Assembly: GCA_913056275.1 (NCBI GenBank)
Contig: CAJXLP010000007.1
Location: 1-46,130, forward strand
Length of the DNA: 46,130 bases
Origin: an uncultured Mycoplasmatota bacterium
GTDB lineage: Bacteria; Bacillota_I; Bacilli_A; Izemoplasmatales; Izemoplasmataceae
Reading direction: 5' to 3'
Positions 1 through 6,905 of the stretch are shown one piece after another. The first letter of the stretch is position 1. Every line of letters begins with the position of its first letter. The notes beneath the pieces were generated by a model. That model was not told the origin of the DNA. It ran no database searches and saw only the letters and a program-made list of their open reading frames with translations. The position numbers and the translations under genes were made by a program.

Positions 1-2
1 AG

Positions 3-941
3 TCTGGTATTTACAACGCACGCGCTCGTTTTGTGTATGACACTACACGAATTACGATCATGAATCCACCAGCGTCGTTGGAATGGGAAATATTTCAAAA
101 AACATCCATTCCAATTCCCACCCCTCTCTCAGAAAGATTAACGTTTGACGGCACTCCGCAGATACCTTCTTTTCCATCGATTCAGGGGGTGAGCATCTCT
201 GTGTCTGCGCAAACCGTACCCGGTGAATACCGTTATTCATTCATCCTTAATGATCCACGCCAAACAGAATGGAATGATGGAACGGTCTTACCCATTACTT
301 ATCCGTTTTATATCGAAAAAAGAGTCATAGATCTTAGCATGGTTGACCTTTCAAAAAATCAATTTGTACCGCCCGAATTCTCGTTAGAACTTTTGAATAT
401 GCCAGACTTTGTTGACGCGACTTGGACATTTGAAACGACCCCCGGGAAATACCAATTAGATGTCGAATGGGTGTACGATGATAGTCTTGTGGAGATTATA
501 AACGTTCCCTCGTTAAGTTACACGGTCCTACCTGAAACCCTCACGGTCAGTTCGTTAGAATCTCCGATTGAAGTTATTGCGAATGAAGCCATCGTATTTT
601 CACCAGTTTCGCAATCTGATTCCTTAGAAGCCCTTGAAACAATGCTTCAAGAAGAATCGTTTGTCAGTGAGACCATCCAAGTCTATTCATGGGATATCAC
701 GGATTCAACTCTTGAAGTTGACTTAATGACTATCTACCTTCAACGCCCATCGGATTATGCGATTTATGATGGTGAGATGTGGCAATTACTTACATCTGAT
801 GAGCCGATAAATTTAGAGCGTACAGAACTCATTGCTGAGCTTACACTCGAACCGGCCCAAAGCAATTGGGCTGTGTGGGCCATACTTAGCGCTTTACCAG
901 TGATACTAGGTGGGGTATTATTCTATTTAAAACGTAAATAA
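3..941 (+). CDS. Membrane-anchored surface protein, C-terminal part (5' truncated)
   Basis: The frame is open from the first complete codon of the window, so the true start lies upstream; 312 codons are visible. The protein is acidic and rich in beta-prone Thr/Val/Ser/Pro segments, resembling extracellular Ig-like modules. It ends in one hydrophobic segment (about WAVWAILSALPVILGGVLFY) followed by LKRK and the stop, the pattern of a C-terminal membrane anchor with the bulk outside. No LPXTG sorting motif is present, which would fit a cell without a wall. The opening residues (GIYNARARF) resemble the end of a bacterial Ig-like repeat, but the family assignment is a guess. It converges on mrp, and the two share a bidirectional terminator. 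Function unknown; adhesion or surface display is inference. Confidence 0.75.
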   Translation, partial: SGIYNARARFVYDTTRITIMNPPASLEWEIFQKTSIPIPTPLSERLTFDGTPQIPSFPSIQGVSISVSAQTVPGEYRYSFILNDPRQTEWNDGTVLPITYPFYIEKRVIDLSMVDLSKNQFVPPEFSLELLNMPDFVDATWTFETTPGKYQLDVEWVYDDSLVEIINVPSLSYTVLPETLTVSSLESPIEVIANEAIVFSPVSQSDSLEALETMLQEESFVSETIQVYSWDITDSTLEVDLMTIYLQRPSDYAIYDGEMWQLLTSDEPINLERTELIAELTLEPAQSNWAVWAILSALPVILGGVLFYLKRK

Positions 942-974
942 AAAAGTGAGAAGGATACGGTCCTTCTCACTTTT
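942..974. terminator. Bidirectional intrinsic terminator
   Basis: A perfect 14-bp stem (942-955 with 961-974) encloses a 5-nt loop. The outer A/T pairs give a U tract in both directions. It lies between the convergent surface-protein gene and mrp, a few bases from both stop codons. Confidence 0.9.
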
Positions 975-976
975 AT

Positions 977-1978
977 TTAGGTTAATCGTTTAATGATTTT
1001 ATTCGCAAGACCTAAGTAGATGACACCGAGTTCTTCGTGCATTTCATAAATGCCTTTATGGGCAGTGGGGGCTTGAATGGGAATTTCAGCGAGCACATCG
1101 ACGCCAAGTTTCCGAGCAACCGTCTCGCCGCCACCCGTCCCAAAAATCGGATAGGTGTCTCCGTTCACTGTGAAGGCTGTCATATTCTCAATAACGCCGA
1201 GGAGTTCGTGTTCAAGTTGTTTTGCTGCAAAGCCTGCTTTAACGGCCACATTGGAAGCACTTGGATGAGGTGTTGTGACGATGACCATTTCACACTTTGG
1301 AATGATTTTTTGAATGTCCATCGCAACATCGCCTGTCCCTGGGGGTAAGTCGACTATGATGTATTCAGTTGCGTCATCCCATTTCACATCGTAAAAGAAG
1401 TGGTTGAGCATTTTTCCGAGCATCGGGCCCCGCCACATTAACGGTTGATCTTCTTTTAAGAAAAACTCGGTGGCGATAACTTCTAAGTCAAACGCTTTGA
1501 AGGGAATGATTTTTTGTTCCTCATCCGCTTTGGGAAGTTCAACAGGGAGATCGAGTAAATTGGGAATTGATGAGCCGTAAATATCTGCGTCAATAATCGC
1601 CGTTTTTTTACCGATCCGAGAAAATGCGACCGCAAGATTCGCAGCGACGGTTGATTTGCCCACACCGCCTTTTCCAGAAGCCACCCCAATGTAAGTGATT
1701 TCTCGCTTTTCATCGACCACACTGCCTTGTTTTTTTAAGGCCTCAAAGGTAATTTTCAACCCTTGATATCCGAGGTCAAGTTTAATGACTTTCGCCAGCG
1801 CCCGGTTGAGTTTTTTCTTCGTATCTTCATCGACTTTATGAATGCCGAGAATCAAGATCACTTTTTGATCATCGTCGATATCAATGAACTGAATGGCGTT
1901 GTTGTCTTTTAACGTTTGATCATTGGATGGATCAACGATTAATTCAATGGCTTCTTTTATATCTGTTTTTGCGCCCAT
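977..1978 (-). CDS. mrp: Mrp/SalA-family P-loop ATPase (ApbC/Nbp35 type)
   Basis: 333 aa. An N-terminal MIP18-like region (about 1-85) precedes a MinD/Mrp P-loop ATPase domain with the deviant Walker A SGKGGVGKST at 101-110, then DADIYGSS and VDLPPGTGD. Canonical Mrp proteins carry or insert Fe-S clusters through a C-terminal CxxC. Here the matching stretch (ENMTAFTVNGDTYPIFG) has no cysteine. As I recall, Bacillus SalA also lacks the pair, so this is better read as a SalA-like ATPase than a proven Fe-S carrier. It lies 48 bp downstream of tmcAL on the same strand but has its own good promoter overlapping the tmcAL stop. The ATG is preceded only by a weak Shine-Dalgarno. The family is certain; the role in this organism is not. 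Confidence 0.9.
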   Translation of the reverse strand: MGAKTDIKEAIELIVDPSNDQTLKDNNAIQFIDIDDDQKVILILGIHKVDEDTKKKLNRALAKVIKLDLGYQGLKITFEALKKQGSVVDEKREITYIGVASGKGGVGKSTVAANLAVAFSRIGKKTAIIDADIYGSSIPNLLDLPVELPKADEEQKIIPFKAFDLEVIATEFFLKEDQPLMWRGPMLGKMLNHFFYDVKWDDATEYIIVDLPPGTGDVAMDIQKIIPKCEMVIVTTPHPSASNVAVKAGFAAKQLEHELLGVIENMTAFTVNGDTYPIFGTGGGETVARKLGVDVLAEIPIQAPTAHKGIYEMHEELGVIYLGLANKIIKRLT

Positions 1979-2001
1979 AGGGTCACCACACTTTCATTTA
2001 C

Positions 2002-2030
2002 AGTATAGAGAATTTATCAAGATGTTTCAA
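2002..2030 (-). promoter_or_regulatory. Promoter of mrp
   Basis: On the minus strand, -35 TTGAAA (2025-2030) and -10 TATACT (2002-2007) are separated by 17 bp. The -35 overlaps the tmcAL stop codon (2027-2029), so mrp can be transcribed independently of tmcAL. Confidence 0.7.
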
Positions 2031-3169
2031 ACGCGAATTGGGGGATTGAGTTCTTTTTGAGCGAAGTCTTGATTCGTCTTGGTCGCGATTAATTGACTAA
2101 TTTTTATCTCAAAATCTAAGAGGGGGTGTTGGCCGTGTTTGGCGGATGTGTAAACGGGCAAATGGAGATCCTTTTTCACATGGTTCAAGTACGCTTGACC
2201 CGTCTTTGTCATGCCCAATATACGGATGTACGGTGGTGCGTCAAACGCATCGAAAGCGGCCGGGGTATGCAGTAAAAAATGCATCATGGCTCGGTTGATG
2301 TGTGCGTAGGTATAACGCGGCGTTTTAACGGCTTCTAAAAAATCAAAGTACGTCGCATGATGGTGGGCTTTTAAAAAGCGGTTTTCTAATCCTTCCGCAA
2401 AGCCGAATTGATGTTTAAACGCAGCATTATCGACCATTTTCAAGCGGTATGAAAACTCCCGGTAAAAGTCTGCCAACTGAACAGTAGGTGCTGTATCAAT
2501 CACCCCAGAAAGTGGATCCGGAACATAGGATGCAGCGGACTGGCCACTGTTAATTGCGGTTCGAATGGCCGTTGCACTTTGAATTTTTTGGAATTTTTTA
2601 AGCGGAGCGTAATACGTCCGTTTGGTACGTTTGATGGTATCTGCGTTAATCTGTGAGTCTAGGGCATTCAACGCTTTTAAGTAGCCGAGACCTAAGATGT
2701 TGTTTGGGGTTAACCCGAGTTTTAAGTCTGCATTTTGCGTTGCTTTCACCATTGCATCTGGGTAAGAAAGGCCCTCCGCACTCGCCGCTTTAACAGCCGC
2801 TTTAAACGCAGAAGTTTGATGCAGTGCAAGCAATGACTTAAGCGGGTTCAAATCGCCCGTTTCCGAGCCAAAAACAAGATCTGAAACATGCAACTGATCG
2901 AGTAAATCGACACTCGCTTGGGCAAAATAATCGGCGCTTTGTAACACGTAAAAACTGGGCAATTCAATGACTAAATCCACCCCGTTATGTAAGGCCGTAT
3001 GAGTTCTCACCCATTTGTCATGCATGGCAAAATCTCCACGCTGAACAACGGAACCACTCATCACCACAATTGTCACATCAGGCTTTTTGAGTGCTTGGCT
3101 TTCCCTGATATGGTAGGTATGCCCAAAATGCATGGGGTTGTATTCTGCAATTAAGCCAAGTGCTTTCAT
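2027..3169 (-). CDS. tmcAL: tRNA(Met) cytidine acetate ligase TmcAL (YlbM)
   Basis: 380 aa, close to the usual ~400. TmcAL forms acetyladenylate from ATP and acetate and N4-acetylates the wobble cytidine of elongator tRNA-Met. The N-terminal nucleotidyltransferase signature GLIAEYNPMHFGH (HxGH = HFGH) is clear, followed by MSGSVVQRGDFA, ELPSFYVLQSADYFA and FGSETG, all typical of the YlbM family. An in-frame ATG 15 bp upstream (3184) exists, but GGAGGTG falls 5-6 nt before the ATG at 3169, so I take 3169. It is divergent from yceD, the same neighbourhood as ylbM-ylbN-rpmF in Bacillus. The -10 of its probable promoter is so close that the leader would be only about ten bases plus the Shine-Dalgarno. 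Confidence 0.93.
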   Translation of the reverse strand: MKALGLIAEYNPMHFGHTYHIRESQALKKPDVTIVVMSGSVVQRGDFAMHDKWVRTHTALHNGVDLVIELPSFYVLQSADYFAQASVDLLDQLHVSDLVFGSETGDLNPLKSLLALHQTSAFKAAVKAASAEGLSYPDAMVKATQNADLKLGLTPNNILGLGYLKALNALDSQINADTIKRTKRTYYAPLKKFQKIQSATAIRTAINSGQSAASYVPDPLSGVIDTAPTVQLADFYREFSYRLKMVDNAAFKHQFGFAEGLENRFLKAHHHATYFDFLEAVKTPRYTYAHINRAMMHFLLHTPAAFDAFDAPPYIRILGMTKTGQAYLNHVKKDLHLPVYTSAKHGQHPLLDFEIKISQLIATKTNQDFAQKELNPPIRV

Positions 3170-3186
3170 CTTTACACCTCCCATGC

Positions 3187-3214
3187 ATTATACTATGATT
3201 AAAGCAGGTTTAAA
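3187..3214 (-). promoter_or_regulatory. Probable tmcAL promoter in the divergent tmcAL/yceD spacer
   Basis: On the minus strand, -10 TATAAT (3187-3192) lies 16 bp from TTTAAA (3209-3214). On the plus strand the overlapping TATACT (3189-3194) could serve yceD but has no good -35. The two -10 elements overlap, so the divergent genes may compete for polymerase. Confidence 0.5.
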
Positions 3215-3242
3215 ACGACCACACTACAGGAGGGTAATCGCG

Positions 3243-3692
3243 ATGAAATGGTCTACCGAGCAACTACTAAAACGAGAACATGATGGGTTAGAATTTACTG
3301 ACACTGTTGATTACAGCGACGTGCTATCTGGCAAAGATGACATCCTTGCGATAAGCCCCGCCAAAATTGAAGGACGCTTTAGTTACGATGATCCAGACTT
3401 TGTGTTTGACCTATCAATCAATGTGACATTGACGATGGCCTGCAGTAAAACATTAAAACCCGTGGAAGTGCCACTCACGGTCGATGTGCAAGAAGTATTC
3501 AGTCATTTTGTGGGGGAAGATACGCGCTTAATTGAGCAAAACACAGTTGACTTATATCCAATTGTATGGTCTAATATTTACTTGGAAAAACCCCTCAAAG
3601 TGGTGCACCCTGATGCGAAAGATTTACGCTTTGATGAACCGTCCAACTCGCAAGGCCATCCCGGCTTGCAAGACTTAAAAAAATACAAATAA
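3243..3692 (+). CDS. yceD: YceD/DUF177 family protein
   Basis: 149 aa. The DUF177 (YceD) family is nearly always encoded just before rpmF, as here with a 10-bp gap. It has been linked to 23S rRNA/large-subunit metabolism, although its biochemical activity is unsettled. Visible features are a conserved central block around [18 protein letters not shown] and an acidic C-terminal half ([16 protein letters not shown]). Only one cysteine occupies the region where many homologues have CxRC. The frame is open further upstream, but AGGAGGG lies 6-7 nt before the ATG at 3243, which sets the start. Likely cotranscribed with rpmF. Confidence 0.85.
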   Translation: MKWSTEQLLKREHDGLEFTDTVDYSDVLSGKDDILAISPAKIEGRFSYDDPDFVFDLSINVTLTMACSKTLKPVEVPLTVDVQEVFSHFVGEDTRLIEQNTVDLYPIVWSNIYLEKPLKVVHPDAKDLRFDEPSNSQGHPGLQDLKKYK

Positions 3693-3702
3693 GGAGGCGT
3701 TT

Positions 3703-3912
3703 ATGGCAGTTGTTCCGCAACGGAGAACTTCCAAAACTCGCAAAAGAAAACGCCGGACGCATTTTAAGCTGACCGCGCCAGGTATGGCCGTCTGTGAAAA
3801 TTGTGGAGACATGAAACTCTCCCACCGTGTCTGCCCATCATGCGGGTATTACAATGGAAAACTCGTGAAAGCACCGAAGGAAGAAAGTCTTCCGGATGCG
3901 CCTACCGAGTAA
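3703..3912 (+). CDS. rpmF: 50S ribosomal protein L32
   Basis: 69 aa, slightly longer than the usual 57-60 because of an acidic tail. The basic N-terminus [19 protein letters not shown] is typical of L32, and two CxxC pairs (CENC and CPSC) make this the zinc-binding form. The Shine-Dalgarno AAGGAGG is strong. It follows yceD by 10 bp and precedes rsmH, with a short hairpin plus T-run between them that may reduce read-through. Confidence 0.97.
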   Translation: MAVVPQRRTSKTRKRKRRTHFKLTAPGMAVCENCGDMKLSHRVCPSCGYYNGKLVKAPKEESLPDAPTE

Positions 3913-3921
3913 CTCACAAAG

Positions 3922-3946
3922 AAAAACGCGAGTGAAGCGTTTTTTC
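3922..3946 (+). terminator. Weak terminator or attenuator after rpmF
   Basis: An 8-bp stem (3922-3929 with 3937-3944) and a 7-nt loop are followed by a T-rich run. It sits 16-18 bp upstream of rsmH, which has no obvious promoter of its own, so partial read-through is likely. Confidence 0.6.
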
Positions 3947-3962
3947 TTTATCTAGAGGATAT

Positions 3963-4889
3963 ATGCACGTTCCTGTTTTATTTGACGCAGCGATTGAAGC
4001 GCTGAATATTCAACCCAATCACACGTATGTCGATATGACACTCGGCGGCGCGGGCCATGCACGCGCCATTTTAGACCGTCTTGATGATGGGGTACTAATT
4101 GGCTTTGACCAAGACTTAGATGCCATCGCACGCGCAAAAAAAGTGCTCGATGATCCCGCGAAAAACGTCGAGCTTGTGCATGCCAACTTTGCAGAATTAA
4201 AGACGCATCTAGAGCGACTGGATATATCCAAAGTCCACGGGATACTGTTTGACTTAGGGGTATCATCGTTTCATTTTGATGAGGCCGACCGGGGCTTTTC
4301 TTACCGCTTAGAAGGTCCTTTAGACATGCGCATGAACCAAAGTCAAACACTGACAGCTGAAACCATTATTAATACGTACGAACCCCGCGATTTACTCCAT
4401 ATATTATTTTCCTACGGTGAAGAATCTATGGCCCGGCAAATCGTCAAAGCGATCGTAAAAGCGCGTGACTGTGAACCAATCACGCGGACTGAACAGCTTG
4501 TGGGAATTATTAAATCAGCCCTGCCCGCAAAACGCTTATCGCAAAAAGGACATCCTGCCAAACAAACCTTTCAAGCGTTACGCATTGCGGTGAACCGTGA
4601 ACTTGACGTCTTAAAGGATGCCTTAAAAAGTGCCCTAGACGCCCTAGATGTCGGCGGCCGCTGCGTAGTTATTAGTTTTCATTCGCTGGAAGATCGCATC
4701 GTTAAACATACCTTTAAAAACGCCTCAACGGTCACTCATCCTGAAGGATTACCCACAATGCCACAGTCGCAAGCACCCTTTCAAGTCGTGACCCGTAAAC
4801 CCATCCTCCCAACTGACGAAGAATGTGCCCTAAATCCCCGCGCTAAAAGTGCGAAAATGCGCATTATAGAACGGATTTCTATGGATTAA
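3963..4889 (+). CDS. rsmH: 16S rRNA (cytosine(1402)-N4)-methyltransferase RsmH (MraW)
   Basis: 308 aa, full length for RsmH, which methylates N4 of C1402 in the 30S P site using SAM. The SAM-binding N-terminus VDMTLGGAGHARAIL, the block GILFDLGVSSFHFDEADRGF and SYRLEGPLDMRM are diagnostic, as are FQALRIAVNREL and VISFHSLEDRIVKHTF. The Shine-Dalgarno AGAGGAT precedes the ATG. In walled bacteria rsmH opens or follows mraZ in the division/cell-wall cluster. Here mraZ is absent upstream, and tRNA-Gly with its own promoter follows directly, with no ftsL, pbp or mur gene. Confidence 0.97.
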   Translation: MHVPVLFDAAIEALNIQPNHTYVDMTLGGAGHARAILDRLDDGVLIGFDQDLDAIARAKKVLDDPAKNVELVHANFAELKTHLERLDISKVHGILFDLGVSSFHFDEADRGFSYRLEGPLDMRMNQSQTLTAETIINTYEPRDLLHILFSYGEESMARQIVKAIVKARDCEPITRTEQLVGIIKSALPAKRLSQKGHPAKQTFQALRIAVNRELDVLKDALKSALDALDVGGRCVVISFHSLEDRIVKHTFKNASTVTHPEGLPTMPQSQAPFQVVTRKPILPTDEECALNPRAKSAKMRIIERISMD

Positions 4890-4894
4890 AACTG

Positions 4895-4933
4895 GCTTGA
4901 TTAAATCAATTTTTCATGATAGAATAATCAAGC
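4895..4933 (+). promoter_or_regulatory. tRNA-Gly promoter bracketed by a 9-bp inverted repeat
   Basis: -35 TTGATT (4897-4902) and -10 TAGAAT (4920-4925) are separated by 17 bp; the expected start is near 4932, 12 bp before the tRNA. The promoter is bracketed by a perfect inverted repeat GCTTGATTA (4895-4903) / TAATCAAGC (4925-4933). The left arm covers the -35 and the right arm touches the -10, so it could be an operator. The promoter call is solid; the operator is inference. Confidence 0.7.
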
Positions 4934-4943
4934 TTAACGCCTT

Positions 4944-5017
4944 GCAGGTGTAGTTTAACGGTAGAACATCAGCCTTCCAAGCTGATAGCGGGGGTTCGAT
5001 TCCCCTCACCTGCTCCA
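4944..5017 (+). tRNA. tRNA-Gly (anticodon TCC)
   Basis: A complete cloverleaf: 7-bp acceptor (4944-4950 with 5007-5013), D arm, anticodon stem TCAGC/GCTGA with loop CTTCCAA giving anticodon TCC (reads GGA/GGN), a 4-nt variable loop, a T arm with TTCGATT loop (one G-T pair), discriminator T, and an encoded CCA at 5015-5017. It is flanked by its own promoter and terminator, so it is a monocistronic transcript. Confidence 0.96.
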
Positions 5018-5030
5018 TATTGAAAATCAT

Positions 5031-5063
5031 AGGGTTGATACAATTGTATCAACCCTTTTTTTT
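5031..5063 (+). terminator. Intrinsic terminator of tRNA-Gly
   Basis: A perfect 26-nt palindrome (5031-5056, stem 11 bp around an AATT loop) is followed by a run of T to 5063. Confidence 0.93.
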
Positions 5064-5075
5064 ATGCTATAAAGG

Positions 5076-5131
5076 ACCGTTTTTGTATTTGCGTATATGT
5101 ATTGAACCGTTTTTATTAATGCCTATATGGG
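5076..5131. repeat. Imperfect 30-bp tandem repeat
   Basis: ACCGTTTTT occurs at 5076-5084 and again at 5106-5114. The downstream parts GCGTATATG and GCCTATATG are also in register (about 19 of 26 positions match). It fills the gap between the tRNA-Gly and osmC terminators. No gene or promoter function is evident. Confidence 0.5.
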
Positions 5132-5157
5132 TGCAATTGAGATGGCTTATTTCGCAT

Positions 5158-5181
5158 AAAAAAAGACCCATAAAGGCCTTT
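5158..5181 (-). terminator. Intrinsic terminator of the GNAT-ppa-osmC operon
   Basis: On the minus strand, a 7-bp stem with one G-U pair (5175-5181 with 5162-5168) and a 6-nt loop is followed by a run of seven U. It begins a few bases after the osmC stop. Confidence 0.8.
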
Positions 5182-5183
5182 AG

Positions 5184-5570
5184 TTATTTAAATGTGAGTG
5201 TTGGTTTCATTTCTGCAATGCGTGATAAGGTTTCATACATGCTGCAATATTCCGTCGCTTTTTGCCAGGCTTTTTCGACTTTTTTCTGTTTACTTGCCTC
5301 GACGCCGGTGACGGTGATATTGACGATGACTTGTTTTAATAGGGTAGGAACTTCGTCACGCTTGATTCCTGTGATGTCATACTCAACGCCGCCGACTTCG
5401 GTCCGCATTTTGTCTAACACATCTTGGAACGTGTAATTGAGGCACGCGCCCAATCCTCCCAGAACCATTTCGTATGGTTTAAAGCCTGTTTCTCCGACTG
5501 CGACGTTTTCGGTCGCTTTCAGAGTGCCTTCATTTTGGCCATTGTACGTAATTTGAATGGATGTTGCCAA
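5184..5570 (-). CDS. OsmC/Ohr family peroxiredoxin-like protein
   Basis: 128 aa, the usual size for the smaller OsmC-like proteins. The family reduces organic hydroperoxides with two cysteines: Cys43 in LGGLGACLNYTF, on the central helix, and Cys109 in ATEYCSMYETL. Both are present, so the protein should be catalytically competent. The start is a TTG at 5568-5570, with GGAG ten bases upstream inside the end of ppa; the next ATG would remove a quarter of the domain. It is the last gene of GNAT-ppa-osmC, 6 bp after ppa and just before a terminator. Whether it is OsmC, Ohr or a divergent YhfA-type member cannot be settled by eye. Confidence 0.88.
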   Translation of the reverse strand: MATSIQITYNGQNEGTLKATENVAVGETGFKPYEMVLGGLGACLNYTFQDVLDKMRTEVGGVEYDITGIKRDEVPTLLKQVIVNITVTGVEASKQKKVEKAWQKATEYCSMYETLSRIAEMKPTLTFK

Positions 5571-5576
5571 ATTGTG

Positions 5577-6065
5577 TCAGCTCCTTTTATATCGATTGAG
5601 TGATTCCTCAATTAATTCTAACGCGTCTTCTTTAGAATGAAAGTCATATACTTCGACTTTTTTGTTTTGCTGGAGGTCTTTGTATGTTTGGAAGAAGTGG
5701 CGAATTTCCCGCATCGTGTGACGGTTGACATCGTCCAGCGAATGAATGTCTTCAAAGCGCGGATCTTTATCCATCACCGCAATAATTTTTTGGTCTTTCT
5801 CATCGTTATCGACCATATCCAAGTAGCCAATGACCCGTGCGTCAACGATACAACCCGGAAACGTCTTGGTGCTGGCAAGCACTAAGATATCGAGGGGGTC
5901 ATTGTCTTCGGCGAGTGTTTGTTCGATGTAGCCGTACTCAGCTGGATAGGTCATTTCTGAATATAAGACGCGATCGAGTTTAATGCGGTCTTTGACTTTA
6001 TCAATTTCGTATTTGTTTTTGGTCCCCATGGGAATTTCGATAATGGCTTCTACGCAATCATGCAT
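5577..6065 (-). CDS. ppa: Inorganic pyrophosphatase (family I, Mg-dependent)
   Basis: 162 aa. Hydrolyses cytosolic pyrophosphate to two phosphates, driving biosynthetic reactions forward. Family I signatures are all visible: EIPMGTKNKYEID, YPAEYGYIEQT, the DNDPLDILV metal-binding block (D-x-D-P-x-D) and DKDPRFEDI. Bacillus itself uses the unrelated family II enzyme, so family I is informative about lineage. The start ATG overlaps the last 8 bases of the upstream GNAT gene, implying translational coupling. osmC follows after 6 bp. Confidence 0.95.
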   Translation of the reverse strand: MHDCVEAIIEIPMGTKNKYEIDKVKDRIKLDRVLYSEMTYPAEYGYIEQTLAEDNDPLDILVLASTKTFPGCIVDARVIGYLDMVDNDEKDQKIIAVMDKDPRFEDIHSLDDVNRHTMREIRHFFQTYKDLQQNKKVEVYDFHSKEDALELIEESLNRYKRS

Positions 6066-6483
6066 CTGGCGTCTCCAATAGTTTCTTCATATTTCGGTGC
6101 GGGATTCCGGCATCTAAGAAGATGTCGCCGTAAAATGCATATCCCAGTTTCTCATAAAAAGGAATGCTTTCCAGTTGGGCAGCCAGTTTGACTTTCGTAA
6201 ACCCTTGTTCAACAGCGGCTTTTTCACAGCGCTCTACGAGGCTACTGCCAATGCCTTGCCCGCGGTAATCACTCAGTACTGCTATGCGGCCAATCTTGCC
6301 GGCATACAGTCGCGCTGCTCCCACCACTTTCTCGTCGTCATATGCGTTAAACAACGTAGCGGTGTAGTCGTTGTGGTCGTATTCTTCTTCCCAAGGCACG
6401 TTTTGTTCATTGATGAACACCCGGCCCCGGATGGAAAAATGATCAAGAATTTCCTGCTTGGAATCTGCGACGATAATTTGCAT
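6058..6483 (-). CDS. GNAT family N-acetyltransferase (YjcF/ElaA type)
   Basis: 141 aa. GNAT enzymes transfer acetyl from acetyl-CoA to an amine. The N-terminal half has IRGRVFINEQNVPWEEEYD, characteristic of the ElaA/YjcF subgroup. The acetyl-CoA pyrophosphate loop is YRGQGIGSSLVE, and the C-terminal SIPFYEKLGYAFYGDIFLDAGIPH is also typical. The substrate is unknown. The Shine-Dalgarno AGGAGGA is strong. It is the first gene of the minus-strand GNAT-ppa-osmC unit and is divergent from ptsH, with about 160 bp between them. Confidence 0.88.
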   Translation of the reverse strand: MQIIVADSKQEILDHFSIRGRVFINEQNVPWEEEYDHNDYTATLFNAYDDEKVVGAARLYAGKIGRIAVLSDYRGQGIGSSLVERCEKAAVEQGFTKVKLAAQLESIPFYEKLGYAFYGDIFLDAGIPHRNMKKLLETPDA

Positions 6484-6641
6484 GCATTTCCTCCTGATTT
6501 GAAAAGGTTTTATTTTTTGTTAAATCGTGCTAAAATACCCATAAATAAGCCATTCAAGCGTTTCATACTTATATTATAACAAGAGTTAATCGAAACTGAG
6601 AGAAGCTTTTGGAAAACCTTTACACCAAAGGAGTGACCTCG

Positions 6642-6905
6642 ATGCATAAAGATTTTGTGATTACCCACGAGCAAGGCTTGCACGCTCGTCCAGCCACATT
6701 ACTTGTGGCTAAAGCCAATGAATTCAACAATCCCATTCGCTTGACGCACGATGATACGACCATCGATCTCAAGTCAATTATGGGCCTTCTTTCACTGGGG
6801 GTTCCGAAAGGGTCACTGGTCCGCGTGGAAGTGGAAGGCGATGATGCCGCCAAAGTGTTAGAAGCCATCACCAATGCGATCAGTGAAATCAACGCTGACG
6901 CTTAA
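6642..6905 (+). CDS. ptsH: Phosphocarrier protein HPr
   Basis: 87 aa, standard size. HPr carries phosphate from enzyme I to the sugar-specific EIIA proteins of the PTS. The active-site motif GLHARPAT (His14) and the regulatory serine in LKSIMGLLSLGV (Ser45, equivalent to Ser46 of Bacillus, target of HPr kinase) are both present, so carbon-catabolite signalling by HPr-Ser-P is possible. The frame is open 33 bp upstream, but AAAGGAG lies before the ATG at 6642. It is monocistronic here, without ptsI. Its stop overlaps the stop of the convergent trpS, and its terminator lies inside trpS. A weak promoter candidate (TTCAAG, 16 bp, TATAAC at 6575-6580) lies upstream. Confidence 0.97.
   Translation: MHKDFVITHEQGLHARPATLLVAKANEFNNPIRLTHDDTTIDLKSIMGLLSLGVPKGSLVRVEVEGDDAAKVLEAITNAISEINADA

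Noticed and set aside
3170-3184. Upstream ATG for tmcAL at 3184.
   Set aside because: That ATG is only a base ahead of the GGAGGTG ribosome site serving the ATG at 3169, and family members start with MKA-type residues just before the nucleotidyltransferase strand.
5020-5436. Plus-strand open frame of 138 codons downstream of tRNA-Gly.
   Set aside because: It runs through the tRNA terminator and antisense to osmC, with no ribosome site.
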